From Tubulanus polymorphus (Eukaryota; Nemertea; Palaeonemertea; Tubulaniformes; Tubulanidae), in NCBI RefSeq assembly GCF_964204645.1, contig NC_134036.1:7986704-8050703 (forward strand): a stretch of 64,000 nucleotides of DNA, read 5' to 3'. The first letter of the stretch is position 1. Each line of letters starts with the position of its first letter. The notes under the pieces were generated by a model, which saw only the letters and a program-made list of their open reading frames with translations, did not search any database and was not told the DNA's origin. Below, piece after piece: positions 38,988 through 50,028 of the stretch. The translations under genes were made by a program, and so were the position numbers.

Positions 38988-40818
38988 TGGCTGTTTGGAT
39001 GATGCCGAAGATCCCCTGAGACAGAAGCGATGGGAAATTCGGAAGAATCCTGGGGTTGTCGCACAGTAGGTTGAGAAGTGGTAGGAACCATTTCTGAGCC
39101 GGCCAACATGGTGCTACCAGAACTATGTTGCAATTGACTGATCTCTCTATTTGATCCAGTAAGCGCGGCAGGACTGGTGTGGGCGGGAACGCATACGCAT
39201 GCATCCCTGACCAGTCCAGAGAGAAGGCATCGACCCCCCACGCTTCCGCGTCTGGAAACGGGGACACAAACAGAGGACACCTCCGATTGAACCGGGTGGC
39301 AAACAGATCCAGCAGCGGATTGCCAAAAATGCCCCGAACCCGATCGGCTACTTCTTGGTGGAGAACCCATTCTGTCGCAATAGCCTGACCTCGACGAGAC
39401 AGAGCATCGGCCATCACGTTCCTTTTCCCTGCTAAATGTGCCACAGTCAGGGACACGCCCTTTGTCTGGCACCAAAGAAGAATTTTGGCCGACAGACCTG
39501 TGAGGGTTTCTGAGTGAGTGCCCCCTTGGTTCTGAAGGTAAACCCTCACTGTTGAATTGTCTGTGGCTAACCAAACGTGGTGGCCCTCCACTCTCCTGTG
39601 AAAGACCTTCAGGGCCTTCCACACGGCCAGCATTTCTAGGAAATTTATGTGGTTGGTGGCCTCGTAGCGAGACCATTTCCCGGCTTTGACTCGGTTCTCC
39701 AGATGTGCCCCCCAACCTTGGTGACTGGCATTCGTGAATACACGAACTGGAGCCTCTAACGGGGCTAGTGACACCCCGAGCCGAAGATTCGTAGTGGCCG
39801 CCCACCACTGAAGATCCGGACTTAGATCGGTTGGAGGTACGGGAATCAAGGCCTCCCAGTTGCCCTTCGACTGAGACCAGAAGACCTTCAAATATTGTTG
39901 CAAGCGCCTGCTTCTGAGGCGGCCTAAGGGCACCACCAGACCCATGGAGCTGATGGAGCCTAGAAGCCGTGACCAGTAACGAGCTGTTCTCGGGGTTGTG
40001 GACACTCCCGCTACAGGTTCTTGAAGTTTGGCCACTCGAACCATAGACGGAAAGACTTTGCCGATTCGGAGATCGAAGTCCATGCCGAGATAAGTGAACT
40101 GTTGGGCCGGCGTCAACTGAGATTTTTCCCTGTTTACGCGGAACCCTCGCTGATGGACTAAGTCCAAGACTGAGGTCATTGCCTCCCGACATTCCTGAGC
40201 CGAATTCGCGACTATTAACCAGTCGTCGAGGTAAACGAACAGTCGAACACCCCTTGACTGAAGTACCTTCTGAACTGACTTGACCAACTTGGTGAAAACC
40301 CACGGGGCCGTACTGAGGCCAAATGGAAGAGACCTGAATTGGAACTGGCGGCCTTTCCACTTTATCCTGAGAAATCGCCGAGATTTTGGGTGAATTGGAA
40401 CCTGAAAGTAAGCATCTTTCAGGTCCAATGAAGCCGCCCATTGACCCGGACGGAGCCCTTGAATCACGTCCTTGGGCTTGGTCATCCGGAACCTTGGAAT
40501 GTCTAGGTGCCGATTGAGGGATGACAGATCTATCACTGTCTCCGTTGACCCCCTGTGGCCTTTGGTACCATGAATATTCGAGAAAACCAGCCGGGAGAAG
40601 TTTCGTTGCAAACTGGTTCTATCGCTCCCTTCTCTGCCAGTTCCTTGAGAGCCGGAGAGATTAAGGCCTCCTGACCTGGTTTTGGCCGCATGTCGGGAGG
40701 TGACCTCATCAGGCGCGGTCGCCTTAGGAAACGGAGACGGTAGCCCCGAGAGACGACCCGGGAGGGCCAACCGTCTCCAAAGAGGTCGGACCAGTGGGTT
40801 GCTGCCTGCTGCAGACAA
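38980..40818 (-). CDS. DIRS reverse transcriptase, RNase H and methylase-like domain
   Basis: 612-codon frame. Reverse transcriptase palm: TVIDLSSLNRHL, ASLDLKDAYFQVP (Asp132), LPFGLSTAP, FVYLDDWLIV (Asp198, Asp199). RNase H: RVFTNASHQGWGAH, where the usual first Asp is Asn363, then FLEMLAV (Glu395), ATDNSTV (Asp420) and VMADALS. The C-terminal part (LLDLFATRFNRRCP..., HAYAFPP) resembles the Dam-like methylase domain of DIRS elements, with AFPP at the catalytic NPPY-like position. The N-terminal ~85 residues of this frame are out of frame: the true RT N-terminus is in 40533-40973, with a frame change near 40555. So the polymerase is probably inactive as it stands. Confidence 0.9.
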   Translation of the reverse strand: MSAAGSNPLVRPLWRRLALPGRLSGLPSPFPKATAPDEVTSRHAAKTRSGGLNLSGSQGTGREGSDRTSLQRNFSRLVFSNIHGTKGHRGSTETVIDLSSLNRHLDIPRFRMTKPKDVIQGLRPGQWAASLDLKDAYFQVPIHPKSRRFLRIKWKGRQFQFRSLPFGLSTAPWVFTKLVKSVQKVLQSRGVRLFVYLDDWLIVANSAQECREAMTSVLDLVHQRGFRVNREKSQLTPAQQFTYLGMDFDLRIGKVFPSMVRVAKLQEPVAGVSTTPRTARYWSRLLGSISSMGLVVPLGRLRSRRLQQYLKVFWSQSKGNWEALIPVPPTDLSPDLQWWAATTNLRLGVSLAPLEAPVRVFTNASHQGWGAHLENRVKAGKWSRYEATNHINFLEMLAVWKALKVFHRRVEGHHVWLATDNSTVRVYLQNQGGTHSETLTGLSAKILLWCQTKGVSLTVAHLAGKRNVMADALSRRGQAIATEWVLHQEVADRVRGIFGNPLLDLFATRFNRRCPLFVSPFPDAEAWGVDAFSLDWSGMHAYAFPPTPVLPRLLDQIERSVNCNIVLVAPCWPAQKWFLPLLNLLCDNPRILPNFPSLLSQGIFGIIQTASG

Positions 40819-40973
40819 CCTCCCACTGGTCCCAAGAATTCATTTCGAGTTTTTCCGAAAGGAAGAGCCCCTTTTTGGAGCCTTCCCCTTGCCTCGATAC
40901 GAACCGGAACTGTTACGACCGGACGAGGCTTGACACGATTGTTGAAGTTGCGCGCTAGTTCTCCAACCGGCAT
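40555..40973 (-). pseudogene. DIRS RT N-terminal segment in a different frame
   Basis: The frame encodes LMRSPPDMRPKPGQEALISP and IEPVCNETSPGWFSRIFMVP, the usual N-terminal entry of a DIRS/gypsy-type RT, then runs into stop. A frame change near 40555 links it to the RT core. It overlaps the end of the Gag-like frame (40840-42189) by about 130 nt. This may be a mutation or, less likely, a programmed frameshift. Confidence 0.7.
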
Positions 40974-42189
40974 CCGAAGCCGCCTGAGAAAGCGCTGAAG
41001 TTTGAGATGGTCCTGTTTGCGTCCGTGCCGAACCTTGCGCCGCCGGCGTCGGACCAGAACGCTTTTTCCACGCAGTTCGGGGGTTGGACTTGGCCTGAAC
41101 CTCCCGAATCTTCCTCAGCTCTGCGGAAACCGGAGCGCACCAACCGGAGAAGAGACGTGAAGACGTCCCCAATGGGGCTCTCAGCAAAGCATTGGACACC
41201 ATATCCGGTAGACGAGTTTTGGCACTGGAGTCCATCACTGACTGACGGGAGGCTAACACCAGATTAGCCTGACCCCGAACCGACAACGGAATTACATGCG
41301 AAACAGACCGAGCCAAAGATTGGATAATCCGGTCCATTCCCTCCAGTTTTAGGGCAACTGACTCTGGGTCGGAGCCCGCATGAACGGCGGCGTGAGTCTC
41401 GCGAAGCTCACCCGTCAACACCTTAAGTGCCATATCTTGAAACGAACCAACCCTGGTAAGATTGTCCAGGATTGACGTCATGGCCACCAAACCGGACTTA
41501 GGCAAACGAATACCCGACTGTGCTGTAACAGTATCCGGGCTGATCAAAGTATAATCAGCATCCAGGCAGTTATGACTGTGATCCACAGCACCTGGAGTTG
41601 CGTAATACGCCGAGCGAAATGCGCCTATAGGTGGATCGGTTGAACTAAAATATTTCCCAGATTTCATACCCCGTTCTGGAGGGGGAAATGAAAAAGTTCC
41701 AGGCCGACATTCACCCCATAATTGCGTATCCAATCGAGCCCATTCTCTTGAAACCGCTGACGATTCCCGTAAAACGTTAAGATCGGAGTCCTGAGGGCGA
41801 TAAGCTTCCATTGACTCACCGACCAGAGGAGCTGCTGTGGGCTTAGCGCGAGTTGCCCCGTGCTTGACAAAGAACTCACTTATCATCGCTCTAAATGGCA
41901 TGTCCCCCGCTGGTTCGGATAAAACTGAACGGGACGGAGATACATTGCGAGCCAGGGAAGCCCCCATCGTCTGGGGCAACCCACAATTGCTTGCGACAGG
42001 AACGACCCCAGAAGGAATTGCCGCCTCTGGGACCGGATCCTCATTGAAATCAGACCCTACCGCAGCATCCAGGAATTCAGAGTCAGAATTCCGAAAAACT
42101 GAGTGGGCTGGCGAACTTCTAACCGGACAATCAGGAATAGGCTTACCTGTTGTAGAAGTTGCAGCGACTTGTTGCGACGAAGATAACAA
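40840..42189 (-). CDS. DIRS Gag-like protein, C-terminal part
   Basis: A 449-codon frame. The conserved centre reads like DIRS ORF1/Gag proteins (MALKVLTGELRETHAAVHAG, RGQANLVLASRQSVMDSS, RAPLGTSSRLFSGW). The C-terminus is rich in Ser, Gln, Gly and Arg and ends GKAPKRGSSFRKNSK, a basic nucleic-acid-binding tail. The first ATG is probably internal: the N-terminal, Cys-rich part of the same protein is in the neighbouring frame 42231-43058, with a frame change between them. It would package the RNA intermediate. Confidence 0.75.
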   Translation of the reverse strand: MLSSSQQVAATSTTGKPIPDCPVRSSPAHSVFRNSDSEFLDAAVGSDFNEDPVPEAAIPSGVVPVASNCGLPQTMGASLARNVSPSRSVLSEPAGDMPFRAMISEFFVKHGATRAKPTAAPLVGESMEAYRPQDSDLNVLRESSAVSREWARLDTQLWGECRPGTFSFPPPERGMKSGKYFSSTDPPIGAFRSAYYATPGAVDHSHNCLDADYTLISPDTVTAQSGIRLPKSGLVAMTSILDNLTRVGSFQDMALKVLTGELRETHAAVHAGSDPESVALKLEGMDRIIQSLARSVSHVIPLSVRGQANLVLASRQSVMDSSAKTRLPDMVSNALLRAPLGTSSRLFSGWCAPVSAELRKIREVQAKSNPRTAWKKRSGPTPAAQGSARTQTGPSQTSALSQAASDAGWRTSAQLQQSCQASSGRNSSGSYRGKGKAPKRGSSFRKNSK

Positions 42190-42230
42190 GTTTAAAATTT
42201 TCTCCTCAAATACATGGAAATCCTTCTGAG

Positions 42231-43058
42231 TCAGGTATTTTCCAGTATCCCGACGATCATGCCGACTTCGGTGACGGTCCCTCGAACGGGATCGCGACCT
42301 ACTAGAAGAATCGCTTTCATCGCTAACCGACGTCGACGAACGATGAGAAGACCGACGGCGAAACTTCCGACAATAACGATCGTAGTCCCTCTCGCGATCA
42401 AACCTTGATCTGCGAGAAGGAGATCTTGCTCGTTTATTACGCTCACGGCGTCTAAATCTAGTGGGAGAGCGAGCTCTATCCCCGGAGCGACGATCAGAAT
42501 CAGACGATGAACGTACCGGATGTTTTGAACCGGACGACGTCTGGACCGGACCGGTGGCCGAACCGGACCGGACCGGTACCGACCGAACCGGTGCGGGCCG
42601 TTCGCGACTACCGCGGCGCGCGCTCGGTTCCGAACATGTAGTCTGAACCGGCCGAACCGGCCGAACCGGTGAACGACCAGAGACCGGTGACCGGAGACCG
42701 GTGCCGGTGAACCAGCGTTCCTCCCCGGTGAACGGAGTTGGGAAGCCGATCGTACCTGAACGACCGGCGACCGCTCCGCTTTACGATAAGAAACAGGATT
42801 AGAAACGTCGGTTGGCACATCGGCCGAAACCGACGAATCCCTGCTAACTCGACGACGATCTCTTAGTTTAAGAGCCTTATCGGCCCGAAGCCAAAGGTCC
42901 TCGGACCACACGACGCAAATATTGCAAGGATTGCTCCTTGCACATATTTGACCGGATTTGCGCCTGCACGACGCACATGAATCGTGGTTGTCCCAGGCGC
43001 CAAACAAATGCCCGCATCCCTCCCCGCCACGATGCTGACCCTTAGGAGGGGGTGGCAT
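42231..43058 (-). pseudogene. DIRS Gag-like protein, N-terminal part
   Basis: 275-codon frame starting MPPPPKGQHRGG. A Cys/His-rich segment (HDSCASCRRKSGQICARS, then NPCNICVVWSEDLWLRADKA), residues about 20-65, is typical of DIRS ORF1 N-termini. After about residue 140 the frame becomes hydrophobic and unlike Gag, whereas an adjacent frame is Arg/Ser-rich and leads toward 42189, so a frameshift within the simple GGACCGG-type repeats at about 42520-42720 is likely. The start codon is at 43058. Confidence 0.65.
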
Positions 43059-43256
43059 AATTACCTGTTACAAATTAAATCAATTCAATTCAATCAAATT
43101 ATATTTGTAAATAAAATTCTTACGGAAAAAAAGAAATCAGGGATAACCCCCAAACCGAACGGACTCACCGTTACGAGAGTGAAAACTCCCTAATATCCTA
43201 ATTCCCAGATTTTTACGGCGAAAAAATCCAACGCGTTCTACTGCGAGAACGCCAAG

Positions 43257-43390
43257 AAAAAAGATGATTTCGCCGGTGGCTAAATGCAATACCGCAGGGC
43301 CGGGTCGTATAGAAAAACCATTGGCGATAAATCCAAATTTAGAAAATATTGGCAAAAACCATAGGAAAGGGTACAGTACTCGATGGAAAT
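43257..43390. repeat. DIRS right inverted terminal repeat
   Basis: 43257-43372 matches 37363-37478 in inverse orientation; 43373-43390 is the end-specific part copied in the internal complementary region. It is the 5' end of the element in its own orientation. Confidence 0.9.
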
Positions 43391-43825
43391 ACACAGCTCT
43401 CATCTTCTTCTACGACGAGCAGCCTGTTGTGTTATCATACCAAGCGTGCACGCGCCAAGCAGCTTTACAGCATCGCCATATAGTAGTCTGTATGAGCGTG
43501 TGTGCAACAGTCTAGTGTTTAGCACTCCCGTCCCGCGCACATGTGGAGGCCTTGTGTAGTGAACGTTCGCTTCACTTCAATCTCAATCAACACAATCACT
43601 GGGTATTAAAATGAAACAATACCTATGGCGATATGTGAAATAATTTCTCACCGGCAATGAGCATTCAAAATTCGCACACATCTAGTCCAATGAAACGTTC
43701 GCCATAAATGGCTTCCCCATAACTATTTTAGTAGTGCCGTAATTCTCCGTATATCCCAAAAGCAGCATATCACATTCGCTCTTAGAGACGACGCCCCTCA
43801 ATCGAGTTCATTGCAATTTTATACG
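43391..43825 (-). mobile_element. Non-autonomous Helentron, 5' part, before unit B
   Basis: Same as 221-655. 43760-43820 is the reverse complement of 17748-17836 in the autonomous Helentron. Capsid-gene sequence resumes at about 43826. Confidence 0.6.
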
Positions 43826-44650
43826 CAAGAGCTAAGAATTTTCCCGCACAAGACGAAAATGAAAATAAATTAAGATCAAAAGTAAATAATGCTATAGTAA
43901 CTAATGCTGCAGATAATTTAATTTAAAAAAACATTTATGGAAGTCACTATAAAATTCCATTAGATTTTGAATTGATTAATAATAATGCACCTTTATATAA
44001 ATATGCAATTCAAGAAGATATAATATTTGAAATAACTTTTGCTCCTGTAAATGAAATAGTATTATCTAGTGTAATTAAAGATATGGGTTATAAATTATCG
44101 AATATATGTTAAGAATATGATAAAGTAAAACTGGAACTATGCAAGTGATGAAATAATAAATGAAAATGTTGACTTTCCTACAAGATCTATTAACTCTTTT
44201 AATGCAATTAATGAAATAATGAATGAAAATGTTGACTTTCCTAGAAGATCTATTAAAGATATTTTATTATTTATAAGTAAAGTATATGCTAATGGCACAA
44301 TAGATGTTGATAATTGTTATAATCCCGAAATATTAAAAGTAGAAATTACAATTGAAGGTACAGCAAATAGAATATTTTGTCAAGGAATAAGAATAATACA
44401 TCAATGCGTAGAAATTTAAAAAAAACATTTCATGAATGAAAAAATAAAATCGTCTAAAGATTGTAATATTAATCAAATTGAATATTATAATGGTAATAAA
44501 TTTGCATTATGGGTAGATTTTGGAACAACTGAAGATAACTTGTTACATGGTTCGGGGAAAAAATTACAAAATACAAAAGATGGAATACAATTAAACATGA
44601 TCACATTTAGATATTATTCAATATTAATAATATAGAAATAATATTAATGA
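43826..44650 (+). pseudogene. Major capsid protein, C-terminal part, unit B
   Basis: Copy of 655-1480 with the same stops and the same ~65-bp internal duplication, so the decay predates the tandem duplication. It continues the gene whose N-terminal part is at 36440-36820, across the HINE-like and DIRS insertions. Confidence 0.6.
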
Positions 44651-44659
44651 TATATATAA

Positions 44660-45181
44660 ATGGGGAATAAAAAATATCGTAATCCTAAAGAACAACATTT
44701 AAGAAATGTGTATTACAATCCTAAGAGCTCAGTTCCCTATTCTTCTGTAAAAAATATATGGCGCCAAGTAAAACAAGATAAATTAAATAAGATAACCCCA
44801 CAAAATTTAGTTAGATATAAAGATATAAGATATAACGTTAGAACTACCAACATACAACATACAACGCATTAAAAAATTCAAACTCGTAAAACTATGGTTA
44901 GTTATATAGATCACATATGGCAGGGAGATTTTATTGATATTAAAAATCTTTAAAAAGATAATAATGATTATTAGTTGATATTGAATATAATTGATTTATT
45001 TAGTCGTTATGTATGGAGTTTCCCACTATCCAGAAAAGATGCTGTACAAACTTCAAAAGTTTTAAGAAAATTGCTTTCAGGTACAGCGAAACCAGAAAAA
45101 ATACAGTTTGATAATGGAAAAGAATTTGATAATTCATTTGTTCATGGACTCTAAGATTATCATAATATTAAATATTTTTCA

Positions 45182-45258
<77 letters not shown>

Positions 45259-45701
45259 TTAAGAACAAGAATGTGGAAATATTTTACAGCAAATAATACT
45301 TTTAAATGGATTGATATTTTTACCAAGATTTATAGAAGGGTATAACAATTATTATCATTCGTCTATTGGGATGAAACCTATTGATGATAGAAAATCCGAA
45401 AATGCTGAAATTGTTTGGAATAATTTATATGGAGCATTTCTTGTAGGTGATTTTGGTGAACCTACATATATAAAGCTGGTCAATATGTTAGAATTTCAAA
45501 GTATGAAAAAAATATTTGATAAAGGGTAAGATCGGAATTTTTTCTAGAGATATATATAGTATAAGAAAAGTAATAACAACAAAACCATATGTCTATAAAT
45601 TAGTAGATTTTGATGGTGAAGAATTTGATTGGTAGTATATGAAGACGAATTAAGTTTAACTACTGAAAAACTAGAACAAGAATATAAAATTAAAAAAATA
45701 T
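44660..45701 (+). pseudogene. Polinton integrase remnant, unit B
   Basis: Near-identical to 1490-2510, with the same stops and the same motifs (DHIWQGDFIDI, FDNGKEF, YYHSSIGMKP). The triplet repeat replacing part of the catalytic core is seven triplets longer. Confidence 0.75.
45181..45258 (+). repeat. Expanded GCG/GCA microsatellite, unit B
   Basis: About 15-16 GCG units followed by about ten GCA units. The GCG part accounts for the 21-bp gain over unit A and is more uniform. Confidence 0.95.
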
Positions 45702-45808
45702 ATATTAAATAAAACTGTTAATAGAAAAAAATATTCTTTAGTAAAATGAGTTGATGGCCAGATAAATTTAATGAATTGATATCATTGAGTGAAATTAAAA
45801 ATATATAA

Positions 45809-46041
45809 ATGAATAAGGAATTATTTATATTTGAACCTCATAATATGTTAATTTCTGGTGTAACAAAATGTAATAAAAACTTATTTTTATATTGAATTCA
45901 TTAGAAACTGTTTATAAAAACTATTTTGATATAATAGTATTATTTTGTCCAACATATGAATTTAATCAAACTTATAATAGAACATTACTAGAAATAATAA
46001 AATTATTGTATTAGATGCTATAACAGTTAAAGAAAAATTGT
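45809..46041 (+). pseudogene. Packaging ATPase N-terminal fragment, unit B
   Basis: Copy of 2618-2850, truncated at the same point, with the degraded Walker A (ISGVTKCNK). The truncation therefore predates the tandem duplication. Confidence 0.45.
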
Positions 46042-46180
46042 GTGACTTTCAAAAACATTGCACCGTAAAGTTGCGTATACTTAGGTAAGAATTGCTATAG
46101 CAAATACACGTTCACTTATGAGCGAAATAGTATCAAATGGTTAGATTTTATTTTTATCCCACTTAAATCGAAATTTAGAG

Positions 46181-46813
46181 TAGGTTCCTTCATTATTTGA
46201 ACTATTTGTATATCCAAATCAAATTGAAATCGGCGGAAACTAACCGAAGAAAATCATCAACGTAACGTCTACATTCAGTGTGAAGAGGAAGAACTTTGCT
46301 TCAACGTGTTCCAAAAATAAACCAGCTAAAACAGAGGTAATTGTTAACGTGATAAAACTACGCAATAAATCGCGAGACTCGAAAATTATCCCACAATCAC
46401 AAGTTCGAAAAAGATTTTAAAACATCAAAACTATAAAGAATTTATTAAAAACTGGAATTTTCGGTTTTATCCTAAAAACCATTCTCAAGAGTGACTAACA
46501 TTATGATATTTCACAGTATATATATATCAGGGGTGATTGTATTTCCCATAGCCATGTTAAAAGTCTGTTTAAAAAAATTAGAACCAAATAGAAAATATGA
46601 GTTTTTTGTACAAAGCTCAATTAAATCCAAGAGACAATCACTATCTGCGATTTCTACGGTATGCCTTGTGTTTTTATCAAAATGAAAATAAGAAGTAGGT
46701 AACTTTCTCCTAAGAAAATCCATAGTAGGTTTGAAAGTAACATAAATGAATAAACTTGCAACATCAAAATATATGAATAATTTATCATGCCCAGGAATAA
46801 CATTTTTAGACAT
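46181..46813 (-). pseudogene. Penelope-like RT fragment, unit B
   Basis: Almost identical to 2990-3622, including the block ending in MAMGNTITPDI and the YVDD in another frame. Confidence 0.6.
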
Positions 46814-47384
46814 TCTAATAAACCTTGATTAAGACTAAGTCATCTTCACCCGTCAAGGGAGTCGAACCCACTACGCTAAAGCCGTTACCCGAACCCCTTG
46901 ACCTAATATGTCGTTTTTGTCGTGATTAGCCGACGTCGGGCCAATCACAACGCTTGTAACAAACGACATTAGACTTCCTCAAGAATTCCCGTTTAGATGG
47001 ACCAATCAGCGTGCATTTTACTGAACAAGGAAGTATTTCGCAAGTCGATATATGATGTCATGCGCAAAGCGCCAGTAAAGAAATTGCGCGTCGTGAGGCT
47101 AGAGGGCTGGTGGAAGCGAGTTCGGGGAGCGATACCGGACGCCTGGCACGCGAGGATGGACGTAATTTGGCTTTCAAAAATGAGCCAAAAACCGATGACA
47201 GAGTTTTCGCCAAATTTGAATCGCAATTCGATATGATCGGTCATAGCGGAATATCCTTCTTATAATGTTTGAAAGTCCGCAGTGACATTAGTGAATAAGC
47301 TCGCAACATTAAAATATATGAATAATTAATTATGCCCAGGAATAACATTTTTAGACAATTTCAGACTAATAAACCCTGATTATT

Positions 47385-47661
47385 CTCAATATATCCACTA
47401 TTTACAGATTTTGAACTGCAGCCAAAGATGTCCATTCCCAAATAGGATGGTTTCCAAAACAGGTAAGCCTGCTTATCAGAAGGCAAACATATCGAACCTA
47501 CCAAAATGATTTCGATATCTCATTCCCCTTTCTATCTTCTTCATGATGCGGAAAGAGTTTACAACCGACATAAGATGCCAATGAGTTTAATCTTAATCGT
47601 CGAATCGCGTTAAGACTAATCAAAGAAATAGTATTCCGACCTATTGCCTAAATCTTTGAAA
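47385..47661 (+). repeat. ~285-bp direct repeat, copy 1, unit B
   Basis: Unit B equivalent of 4194-4470; partner at 48151-48441. Confidence 0.8.
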
Positions 47662-48150
47662 TATGGCCCAGTTGTTATCAGACTCTGGGTAGTTGATATC
47701 AAACTCTTTTTGTAGACAACTTTCCTTTTCAAAATTTCAAAATTTCAAAATCCGTGTTCCGTCTTCAACGTGTTCCAAATATAAACCAGCTAAAACTGGG
47801 GTGATTGTATTCGATATGATCGGTCATAGCGGAATATCCTTCTTATAATGTTTGAAAGTCCGCAGTGACATTAGTGAATAGTGACATCAGTGACATTAGT
47901 CTGCAGAGATAAGGAAATGACGGTAACCATTTTTGAAAATTCGTTATTTTAATTCGCAGTCCGAAAGTCCTTTGAATTTGCTTTGCATAATTTCTGGCAG
48001 GTTTGATTTGAGTTTTTTTTTGTATACGCGTCTTGGTTGGTTGTTGAGATCTTGTATTTTAGAAGGATATGATTCAATATCCATAAACACATTTTGGTTT
48101 CAAAATAATAAATTTTATCTTACAAAATTAGAATTATAGAATTTCTTCAA

Positions 48151-48441
48151 TTATCAATATATCCACTATTTACAGGTTTTGAAGTGCAGCCAAAAGATGT
48201 CCATTCCCAAATATGATGGTTTCCAAAACAAGTAAACCTGCTTAACTGAAAGCAAACGTATCAAAGGCATTTCAATATTGTATTTCCCTTTCTATCTTCA
48301 TGATGCGAAAAGAGCTTACAACCGACAGAGCCTACAACCGACATTAGATGCCAATGAGTTTAATCTTAATTGTCGAATCGCGTTAAGACTATTCAAAGCA
48401 ATAGTATTTCGACCTTTTGCCTAAACCTTTGAAATATGGTA
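48151..48441 (+). repeat. ~285-bp direct repeat, copy 2, unit B
   Basis: Unit B equivalent of 4960-5250. Confidence 0.8.
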
Positions 48442-48750
48442 CTTTTTGTAGCCAACTTTCCTTTTCAAAGTTTGTGATCAAAATCCCGGGCTACGGGTCT
48501 GTTTTGAAAGTATTGAGACCAAGAGCATATCCAGATACGTGCTATACCAGTCATCGCGTGATATTGAAATGGTTGACGCTGGTACTAAACTATTTGAAAT
48601 CAAAATTCATTGCATCGTGTGTCTTTCAAAAACATTGCCACCGTAAGGTCTTGGATGCTTAGGTAACATCTGTTTAATTTTTCAACGATCGATGCTTTTC
48701 TCGTTGCATGATTTCTTTTTTAATCGGATATCAGTGTTCGGTTCATTCAA

Positions 48751-49181
48751 GCTCAACACGTTCAAACATTGTACTAAGCATACCCTTCAAAGAACTAAAC
48801 CAATCCCAAACCCAACCACAACCAGACAACCCTACCCCACCCAGAGACCTTACCCTATCACATCCTGTCCTACTCTATCCTATTACCATACCCCACCTCA
48901 TCCTCCTACCCGAACCCTACCACCGTCACTTCTGTAATGCCTTAACACCAGCCTTTCTATCTCTAATCGCAGACCTACCGAACTACACTACCCTATCCTA
49001 CCACATACACCACTCACCCCGTGATCAGTTCTACCAAACTCACCATCCAACCCAACCTCACCAACGCATCCTGCACCATCCAACTCGACCTAACCTTATC
49101 ATATTGTCCTATCCTACCCTACGTGTGAGCTCCTCTGTACCCTTCCCTATTCCAAACCACTCCTAATCCACACTACAATCA
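48751..49181. repeat. C/A-rich low-complexity tract, unit B
   Basis: Unit B equivalent of 5560-5990; G-poor plus strand with CCTA-type words. Confidence 0.7.
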
Positions 49182-50028
49182 GAGAGGTAGAAATGTCATG
49201 ATGTCGCGGTTAAACGGATGGAAATTATTCTTATTGCTAATGAAGATGAGAGAACGAACATTCATCCAAATGAGGAATAAGTGAAATGACTGTGTACACA
49301 ATCACGGTTACATGTACATCAGTCACAACTTTGTTAGACTGAAACAATGAGTGAAACTTCTACACTTACAATCTTACACATATCAGACTGCATTCAAAAC
49401 ACTTTACAGCTCCTAGTGATGAATGTAACTCTACTTATCTTTTATACTAAGCGATTCATTTTTCCTCCGTTGTTCCTCTGTCGCTCATACTGCTCTTGCT
49501 ATTCCAATGTTGCTGAAAATGTTTGAATAAATTGATTGATTTGAATGGCATTATTGGCAAAAACAGAATAGTACAAGTTTGTGAATCCATGTACCGGCAC
49601 TGCGCATCAATGAGCTCTGTAGAATTAACATTTGCTGGAAGAATTCAAGATTTTAAAAGACCAAACAAACTTGTCTTTTTTTCGAAGTCGAACGAAGCGC
49701 TTTTTATTTTGTACTGAAAATGTTTTAAAACGTGCTGTAATGACGAAATAGAAATTAATAATTATATGAAGCACTGTTTGGGATTTCGGGAGCTCCTGGT
49801 GGTATCACGTCGTCGTGGAACTTAATCCCTGTACCGAAGAGTTTACCGATATTTTCTCCAGTTACTATCTCGGGAAAATGAAGCTCTGAAAAACCTTGAC
49901 AGTTCCGTATTTTCAGCTTAGGGGTGAAAAACTTATCTTTAAACTTACTTGTTTTTAATTTTTTGATGCCGCTTGGATCCTATGTTGATACCAAATTGTG
50001 CTGCTGCTGTTGCTGCTACTATATTGAT

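Larger units (their letters stand above)
37319..43390 (-). mobile_element. DIRS-type tyrosine-recombinase retroelement, 6.07 kb
   Basis: On the minus strand it encodes a Gag-like ORF, reverse transcriptase-RNase H with a methylase-like extension, and a tyrosine recombinase. The ends are inverted terminal repeats sharing 116 identical bases (37363-37478 and 43257-43372). Near the 3' side, an internal complementary region (37537-37633) matches both outer ends, the arrangement described for DIRS1-like elements, which integrate as circles without an integrase. GC content is much higher than in its surroundings. Frame breaks occur in Gag and at the RT start. Confidence 0.92.

Noticed and set aside
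38801-40441. 546-codon minus-strand frame overlapping the DIRS RT
   Set aside because: It is in a different phase from the RT-RNase H frame and has Ser/Gly/Arg-rich content without motifs; a shadow of the GC-rich coding frame.
41837-42229. Plus-strand frame opposite the DIRS Gag
   Set aside because: Antisense shadow of the Gag coding frame.
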